Positions 7,004-10,449 of a DNA stretch of 10,449 nucleotides are shown here, in pieces (position 1 is the first letter of the stretch; each line of letters opens with the position of its first letter). The stretch is from Nostoc sp. CHAB 5834. GTDB taxonomy: Bacteria > Cyanobacteriota > Cyanobacteriia > Cyanobacteriales > Nostocaceae. The notes below the pieces were generated by a model. The model had not been told where the DNA came from and ran no database searches. It saw only the letters and a program-made list of their open reading frames with translations. Where the stretch lies: NCBI GenBank assembly GCA_020829485.1, contig JAIVFU010000175.1, positions 1 to 10,449 on the forward strand, in the 5' to 3' direction. Position numbers and translations under genes: made by a program.

Positions 7004-7482
7004 CGCTTGAAAAAGCTAAAAACCCAACGCCAGAACCGCGCTTCCAATAACATTACTCTCGCAAGAATCGGTGGCATACCGATTTGCTCAAGATCTTTCG
7101 AGCTGGTATCGGCTTTGAATACGAGCCTGAAAAGAGCTGCCATGATGCGAAGTTCGATCATTACCAGCACGGCAAGCCCCACATATCTCAGCCACGATAA
7201 TTGCAGCAGAATCTTCTGGGTTTCAACTGGCACGATCTTGGTCGCAAGCCAGATACCCAAGCATTGCAGGGCCAAAATGCGAATCGCCATTTTTTGCCAA
7301 GTGAATTTCGTTCGGTAACACAGCGCAAAAAGCGCCGGCATCGTAACCATCACATCAACGATAACGGCGATTTCCCAACCGGCCAATTTTGGCGTCGGCA
7401 CATTACGGCTGCCTAAAAATGCGATTGCCCACAACGCAGCTGCCAGCGGCCAAAACCAGTTTTCCTTTATACGCTCTGTCAT
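7000..7482 (-). CDS. Integral membrane protein of unknown function, coupled to trmD
   Basis: A 160-residue protein that I cannot place in a named family. The ATG at 7482 is chosen because GGGAG (7490-7494) lies 7 nt upstream; an ATG nine codons earlier would overlap vapC and has no better site. Hydrophobic segments run at about residues 8-24 ([16 protein letters not shown]), 34-53 ([20 protein letters not shown]), 63-80 ([16 protein letters not shown]) and 95-118 ([22 protein letters not shown]), giving about four helices. A C-terminal cytoplasmic part follows, with [24 protein letters not shown], rich in aromatics and Arg, which could lie along the membrane surface. Its stop overlaps the trmD start (ATGA), and it begins 14 nt after vapC. 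The tight coupling argues that it is a settled member of the operon, although it is not part of the usual rimM-trmD pair. Confidence 0.82.
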   Translation of the reverse strand: MTERIKENWFWPLAAALWAIAFLGSRNVPTPKLAGWEIAVIVDVMVTMPALFALCYRTKFTWQKMAIRILALQCLGIWLATKIVPVETQKILLQLSWLRYVGLAVLVMIELRIMAALFRLVFKADTSSKDLEQIGMPPILARVMLLEARFWRWVFSFFKR

Positions 7483-7496
7483 CTTCGTACTCCCGA

Positions 7497-7871
7497 TCAA
7501 ACTGTCCAATTCTCAACCTTCAAGCCCGGCACGTCGGCGAAGTCTTTTTCGTTATGAGTAACGACGGTCAGATCGTGCGACAGCGCATGCGCCGCGATAA
7601 GCCTGTCGAAGCTGCCGCGCTTAAACGGCAGCGTGGCATAGGCAAGTGCCGCCTTGTAATCGAAGTCGAGCACCGGGACTTCCTCCACAAATGCGCGCAA
7701 TTGCTCCATCGCGGGTGGCTGCTCGTTCATCGACCCATAAGCAACCTCTGCATAAGCAACTGCCGAAGTAACAAGCTCGCCTTCGTCACATTCGGCCGCG
7801 CGCCGCACAACACGCTCGTTAGAGTTCATGGTCAGATAGACGATAATGTTACTGTCGAGCAGATATTTCAC
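7497..7871 (-). CDS. vapC: VapC-type PIN-domain toxin ribonuclease
   Basis: A 124-residue PIN-domain protein, the toxin partner of a type II toxin-antitoxin pair. VapC toxins are magnesium-dependent RNases that cut specific tRNAs or rRNA and stop translation. The acidic metal site is complete: D6 in KYLLDSNIIVY, E42 in AYAEVAYG, D89 in SFDRLIAAHAL, and D110 in THNEKDFADVPGL. Other VapC marks are the final GLKVENW. The preferred start is GTG at 7871, because it overlaps the vapB stop as GTGA (the classic coupled arrangement) and yields the family-typical N-terminus MKYLLDSN. A TTG six codons upstream is also possible. It lies inside the rimM-trmD interval of the ribosomal operon, immediately before a membrane-protein gene. 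Confidence 0.94.
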   Translation of the reverse strand: MKYLLDSNIIVYLTMNSNERVVRRAAECDEGELVTSAVAYAEVAYGSMNEQPPAMEQLRAFVEEVPVLDFDYKAALAYATLPFKRGSFDRLIAAHALSHDLTVVTHNEKDFADVPGLKVENWTV

Positions 7872-8221
7872 GTCTTGCGATCCGGCCAATCGAGTGAACG
7901 CTCTTCGAACAGTCGAGCGTCGTCATCAATCAGCTTCAGGCTCGTTGCCGATCCGGCAACCTTGGCGATATTGAACTTCCGCTTCGGTCGCTCGACCGGC
8001 TCGAGAGTGAGGAATTCGCCGTCCTCGACGGTTAAGTCCATCTCCATTCCAGCTTCGAGCTTTGTGCCTGCGGGAATTCGAACAGCAATCGAATTGCCAG
8101 ACTGAAATACCTTTGTGCGAAAATGCTCCTTTTCGCGAACCTTCATCCAGGGAGCGGAGCCTAAAATTCGCATGAACTGCGGGTTGTCACCCATTTTGCG
8201 CTTGCCGGTTTTGTTCGCCAT
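7868..8221 (-). CDS. vapB: VapB-type antitoxin with AbrB/SpoVT (swapped-hairpin) DNA-binding domain
   Basis: A 117-residue antitoxin that should bind VapC to block its RNase activity and bind DNA to repress its own operon. The swapped-hairpin domain is at about residues 34-76, with the family signature FRTKVFQSGNSIAVRIP, then GTKLEAGMEMDLTVEDGEFLTLEPV. The C-terminal arm (LFEERSLDWPDRKT) is the usual toxin-wrapping part. Residues 1-33 are an unusual basic N-terminal extension (MANKTGKRKMGDNPQF...), longer than in typical VapB, which begin near the FRTKVF motif. The ATG at 8221 is supported by GGAGG 5 nt upstream and by the promoter just behind it; ATGs at residues 17 and 26 are weaker choices. 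Its stop overlaps the vapC start as GTGA. Autoregulation is expected through the double GTATATAC site at 8232-8252. Confidence 0.93.
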   Translation of the reverse strand: MANKTGKRKMGDNPQFMRILGSAPWMKVREKEHFRTKVFQSGNSIAVRIPAGTKLEAGMEMDLTVEDGEFLTLEPVERPKRKFNIAKVAGSATSLKLIDDDARLFEERSLDWPDRKT

Positions 8222-8231
8222 GACTGCCTCC

Positions 8232-8252
8232 GTATATACGCAATGTATATAC
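8232..8252. promoter_or_regulatory. Candidate VapB(C) operator: two GTATATAC boxes
   Basis: Two identical 8-base boxes GTATATAC (8232-8239 and 8245-8252) are separated by GCAAT. Each box is itself a perfect palindrome, so the site reads as direct and inverted repeat at once. The centre-to-centre distance is 13 bases, somewhat more than one helical turn. The site lies between the vapB start codon (8221) and its promoter -35, covering the -10 and the likely transcription start. That is the expected place for an autorepression operator bound by the AbrB-fold antitoxin. Confidence 0.75.
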
Positions 8253-8274
8253 TAAATTACAAAAGCAGAATCAA
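8246..8274 (-). promoter_or_regulatory. vapBC promoter (sigma70 type) inside the 3' end of rimM
   Basis: On the minus strand TTGATT (8269-8274, 4 of 6 to TTGACA) is followed after exactly 17 nt by TATATA (8246-8251, 5 of 6 to TATAAT). Transcription would start near 8239, giving a leader of about 18 nt with the GGAGG site of vapB. The -35 and the spacer lie within rimM codons, and the -10 is within one of the GTATATAC boxes. The toxin-antitoxin pair can thus be expressed independently of the ribosomal operon. Confidence 0.65.
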
Positions 8275-8758
8275 TCACTATCCGCTCACCCCATTCGGGC
8301 ACGGCTTCGGCAGTCATCGGGACCATGAATTTCTTGCCGGGTTTTCCATCTTGCGACAGCATTTCGATCTCAAGCACATCGCTTGCGCCGAAATTTTCAA
8401 CCGCGACGCATTTACCAAGGTCGGTGCCATCGGTGGATACGCAGGGAAGCCCGAGCAGATCGCTGTAATAATATTCGCCCTCGCCGAGTTCGGGCAATGC
8501 TTCACGCGGTACGGTCAGCACGGTGCTGCGCAGCTTTTCCGCGGCGTTGCGGTCGTTAACTTCAGCAAAGCGCGCGATTGCGCCGCCTTTGGTGGGGCGA
8601 AGCGATTTGACCGTCAGCGTGCCGTCGTTGAAACTCTTGTGCTGTTTCAAACTGTCCACACTTTCGGTGAACAGCTTGAGACGGACTTCACCCGTCACGC
8701 CGTGCGCGCCGGAAACGGCGGCAAGCGTGACGGTGTTGACCAAATGGTCTTTTGGCAA
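8252..8758 (-). CDS. rimM: 16S rRNA processing / 30S maturation factor RimM
   Basis: A 168-residue assembly factor that binds ribosomal protein S19 and helps mature the 30S head. The N-terminal RimM barrel has TLAAVSGAHGVTGEVRLK (about residues 11-28). The PRC-barrel half begins at about residue 93 with GEYYYSDLLGLPC and ends with VPEWGERIVID. Length is that of the family. The start appears to be a TTG at 8758, 3 nt after the rpsP stop, with GAGGGA (the last rpsP codons) as ribosome binding site 6 nt before it. No ATG or GTG fits the conserved N-terminus better. The last 8 or so codons double as promoter for vapBC. It is the usual partner downstream of rpsP. Confidence 0.96.
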   Translation of the reverse strand: MPKDHLVNTVTLAAVSGAHGVTGEVRLKLFTESVDSLKQHKSFNDGTLTVKSLRPTKGGAIARFAEVNDRNAAEKLRSTVLTVPREALPELGEGEYYYSDLLGLPCVSTDGTDLGKCVAVENFGASDVLEIEMLSQDGKPGKKFMVPMTAEAVPEWGERIVIDSAFVI

Positions 8759-8761
8759 GGC

Positions 8762-9409
8762 TTATCCCTCGGCCTTTTCTTCGGTCGCTTCTTCAGTTGC
8801 AAGTGCAGCCTCTTCAGCCGGTGTTTCTTCTGCAGCGGCTTCAACTGGCGCAGCTTCTTCAGCGGCAGGTGCTTCTTCAGCAACAGCTTCGGCAGGCGCA
8901 GCTTCTTCAGCTACTGGAGCCTCTTTCGCAGGAGCTTCGGGCGCAGCTTCTTCAGCTACCGGCGCTTCTTCAACTTCAGGTGCAGCTTCTTCCGCAACTA
9001 CTTCTTCAACAACTTCAGGCTCTGGCTCTGGTGCTGGAGCGGCTGCCGCTGCTGCTGCAGCTTCTTCGGCTTCGGCCAGCTTGGTGGCCTTGTCTTCAGC
9101 GCGATCTTTGGCTTTTTGGCCAGGCTCGCCCTTGTTCGGGTTGCTCTTGACCTTGCGCTCTTTGACGCCAGCGATGTCGAGGAAACGGGCGACGCGGTCC
9201 GAAGGCTGTGCGCCTGCGGCCAGCCAATGCTTCGCGCGCTCTGCGTCGAGGATCATGCGCTCTGCGCTATCCTTGGGAAGCTGCGGGTTGTAGCTGCCGA
9301 TCCGTTCGATGAACTTGCCGTCACGCGGCGCGCGGGCGTCGGCTACGACGATTTTGTAATAAGGACGCTTTTTTGAACCGCCCCGCGACAAACGCATTGA
9401 TAATGCCAT
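8762..9409 (-). CDS. rpsP: 30S ribosomal protein S16 with long acidic C-terminal extension
   Basis: S16 binds 16S rRNA and is needed for 30S assembly. The family core fills residues 1-82: [20 protein letters not shown], then [15 protein letters not shown] and [22 protein letters not shown]16 is normally 80-90 residues, but this protein has 215. Residues 84-110 are a basic linker ([19 protein letters not shown]). Residues 111-215 are almost only Ala, Glu, Pro and Val, with [16 protein letters not shown] repeats and just two Lys and no Arg, so this part is strongly acidic and likely disordered. There is no stop or frameshift between core and tail. The ATG at 9409 is preferred over that at 9397, since the family usually has a few residues before RLSRGG. 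It opens the cluster with rimM 3 nt behind. Confidence 0.96.
   Translation of the reverse strand: MALSMRLSRGGSKKRPYYKIVVADARAPRDGKFIERIGSYNPQLPKDSAERMILDAERAKHWLAAGAQPSDRVARFLDIAGVKERKVKSNPNKGEPGQKAKDRAEDKATKLAEAEEAAAAAAAAPAPEPEPEVVEEVVAEEAAPEVEEAPVAEEAAPEAPAKEAPVAEEAAPAEAVAEEAPAAEEAAPVEAAAEETPAEEAALATEEATEEKAEG
8765..9079 (-). repeat. Degenerate in-gene repeats coding the Ala/Glu-rich S16 tail
   Basis: This section of rpsP repeats short units with a core read as GCTTCTTCAGC on the plus strand (and variants with GCAGCTTCTTC). In protein they give [16 protein letters not shown] and [11 protein letters not shown]. The units are imperfect and of varying spacing (about 24-45 bases), compatible with growth by slippage and unequal recombination. 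Their number is expected to differ among related strains. Confidence 0.7.
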
Positions 9410-9433
9410 AAAACTAACTCACCTTTCTGAAAT

Positions 9434-9439
9434 ATTATA
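9434..9439 (-). promoter_or_regulatory. Candidate -10 element for rpsP
   Basis: The 45-base gap between ffh and rpsP is AT-rich and has a perfect TATAAT on the minus strand 24 bases before the rpsP ATG. A start near 9427 would leave a short leader with AAAGGTGAG as ribosome binding site. No good -35 is found 16-18 bases upstream, so this may be chance in an AT-rich gap, with rpsP read from ffh. Confidence 0.35.
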
Positions 9440-9454
9440 AATTAAAACCGATAC

Positions 9455-10449
9455 TTATTTCTTTTTACTAAGAAGTCTTGCGAGGTCCGGGGGCATTCCG
9501 CCACCGCCGCCCATGCCCGGCAGTCCGCCCATTCCCGGTGGCATTGCGCCGGGGGGCAACCCGTGCATGCTCTCCATAGCTCCGCCCAAATCTGCGCCAC
9601 CCTTGCCGCCGCCAAACATTGCGGCGAGGCCCTTAAGCCCGCCCATTTTGCGGATTCGTTTCATCGCGGTTGCCATTTCCTGATGCATTTTGATCAGCTT
9701 GTTGACGTCCTGAACCGTCATCCCCGAACCTTTGGCGATGCGGATCTTGCGCTTTGCATTCAACAATTCAGGCTTCGCTCGCTCTTTTGGCGTCATGGAG
9801 CCAATAATCGCGTCCATATGGACGAGCAATTTGTCGTTCATGCCGCTGGCATCCATCGCCTGCTTCGCTTTTTTCATCCCCGGCATCATGCCAGCCAGCG
9901 CGCCAAGGCCGCCCATCTTGGTCATTTGCCGGAACTGCATGCGCAGGTCGTCCATGTCGAACTGACCCTTGGCCATCTTGGCCGCGAGTTTGTCCGCATC
10001 TTCCTTCTCGACCATTTCGGACGCGCGTTCGACCAGTCCGACGACGTCGCCCATGCCAAGGATGCGTCCTGCCACCCGGCTTGGGTTAAACGCCTCAATC
10101 GCATCCAATTTTTCGCCCACACCTGCAAACTTGATCGGCTTGCCGGTTACGGCGCGCATCGAAAGCGCCGCACCACCGCGCGCATCGCCGTCCATGCGGG
10201 TTAGCACGATACCTGTTAGGTCAACGCGCTCGCCGAAACTCGTGGCGACATTGACCGCATCCTGACCCGTCAGCGAGTCAACGACCAGCAGGATTTCCTG
10301 CGGCGTCGAAACCTTCGCCACCGCGCTCATCTCATCCATCAATTGCTGATCGACGTTCAGACGACCAGCGGTATCAAGGATCAGAACATCAAAACCCTGC
10401 AACTTCGCAGCCTGCATCGCCCGCTTGGCAATATCGACCGGCTGCTGAC
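9455..10449 (-). CDS. ffh: Signal recognition particle protein Ffh (5'-partial)
   Basis: The C-terminal 330 residues of the SRP54-type GTPase that binds 4.5S RNA and signal sequences and hands ribosomes to FtsY at the membrane. The frame is open to the window edge, so the in-frame ATG at 10417 is internal. The N domain and P-loop are outside. In fragment numbering, visible GTPase parts are DTAGRL (25-30, G3), TRMDGDARGG (83-92, G4, with Arg where TKxD is usual) and AGVGEK (108-113, G5). The Met-rich M domain starts near residue 163 and holds the RNA-binding region SMTPKER...RKIRIAKGSGMTVQDVN (about 217-249). The end is a Gly/Met/Pro-rich flexible tail and SKKK. rpsP follows after 45 bases. 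Confidence 0.97.
   Translation of the reverse strand, partial: QQPVDIAKRAMQAAKLQGFDVLILDTAGRLNVDQQLMDEMSAVAKVSTPQEILLVVDSLTGQDAVNVATSFGERVDLTGIVLTRMDGDARGGAALSMRAVTGKPIKFAGVGEKLDAIEAFNPSRVAGRILGMGDVVGLVERASEMVEKEDADKLAAKMAKGQFDMDDLRMQFRQMTKMGGLGALAGMMPGMKKAKQAMDASGMNDKLLVHMDAIIGSMTPKERAKPELLNAKRKIRIAKGSGMTVQDVNKLIKMHQEMATAMKRIRKMGGLKGLAAMFGGGKGGADLGGAMESMHGLPPGAMPPGMGGLPGMGGGGGMPPDLARLLSKKK

Noticed and set aside
7872..7889. A TTG start of vapC six codons upstream
   Set aside because: The GTG at 7871 gives the family-typical MKYLLDSN start and a GTGA overlap with the vapB stop. The TTG is possible but less likely.
7497..8274. Signs of a mobile element carrying vapBC (terminal repeats, target duplication, integrase)
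   Set aside because: No transposase, integrase or long repeat flanks the pair. The only repeat is the GTATATAC double box, better explained as an operator.
8243..9376. A 377-codon plus-strand open frame, with a Ser/Ala-rich 256-codon frame over the same place
   Set aside because: Both are shadows of rimM and rpsP. Their odd low-complexity composition (Phe/Ser/Arg or Ala/Ser) comes from the Ala/Glu repeat of the S16 tail read on the opposite strand.

Overview
The window looks like a chromosomal segment of a Gram-negative alphaproteobacterium, most likely a sphingomonad. This is an inference from the ffh-rpsP-rimM-trmD-rplS ribosomal/SRP cluster, a long Ala/Glu-rich tail on ribosomal protein S16, an ACE-like M2 peptidase with a signal peptide, and moderate GC. 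No marker in the window fixes the genus. There is no rRNA, tRNA, CRISPR array, IS element or phage gene. All genes except the first two lie on the minus strand.

Layout on the plus strand, left end: the 3' end of an AMP nucleosidase gene (amn), then a 155-residue Lys/Ala-rich protein (333-800) that joins a DUF883/phasin-like N-terminal half to a histone-H1-like tail. A perfect 10-bp stem-loop (809-833) separates it from the convergent genes.

Minus strand, 841-4043, read from high to low coordinates: an alpha/beta hydrolase, an overlapping four-helix membrane protein of unknown function, and an exported M2 peptidyl-dipeptidase. The peptidase keeps all the zinc and substrate residues of human testis ACE at a constant offset of four residues. 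A 248-base gap with small hairpins lies upstream of the hydrolase.

Minus strand, 4292-10449, in transcription order: ffh (5' end outside the window), rpsP, rimM, a vapBC toxin-antitoxin pair, an unknown membrane protein, trmD, rplS, a strong intrinsic terminator, asd, and a GFA-family gene. This is the classical translation-apparatus operon with three extra genes placed between rimM and trmD. The vapBC pair has its own good sigma70-type promoter, whose -35 and spacer lie inside the rimM coding sequence and whose -10 lies in an operator made of two GTATATAC boxes. The membrane protein gene is coupled to trmD by an ATGA overlap.

The parts most worth a second look are the toxin-antitoxin module inside an essential ribosomal operon, the acidic S16 extension, the H1-like/DUF883-like hybrid protein, and the terminator only 26 nt upstream of asd. 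I see no clearly new multi-gene system. The interest is in unusual arrangements of known families plus two unrecognised membrane proteins.
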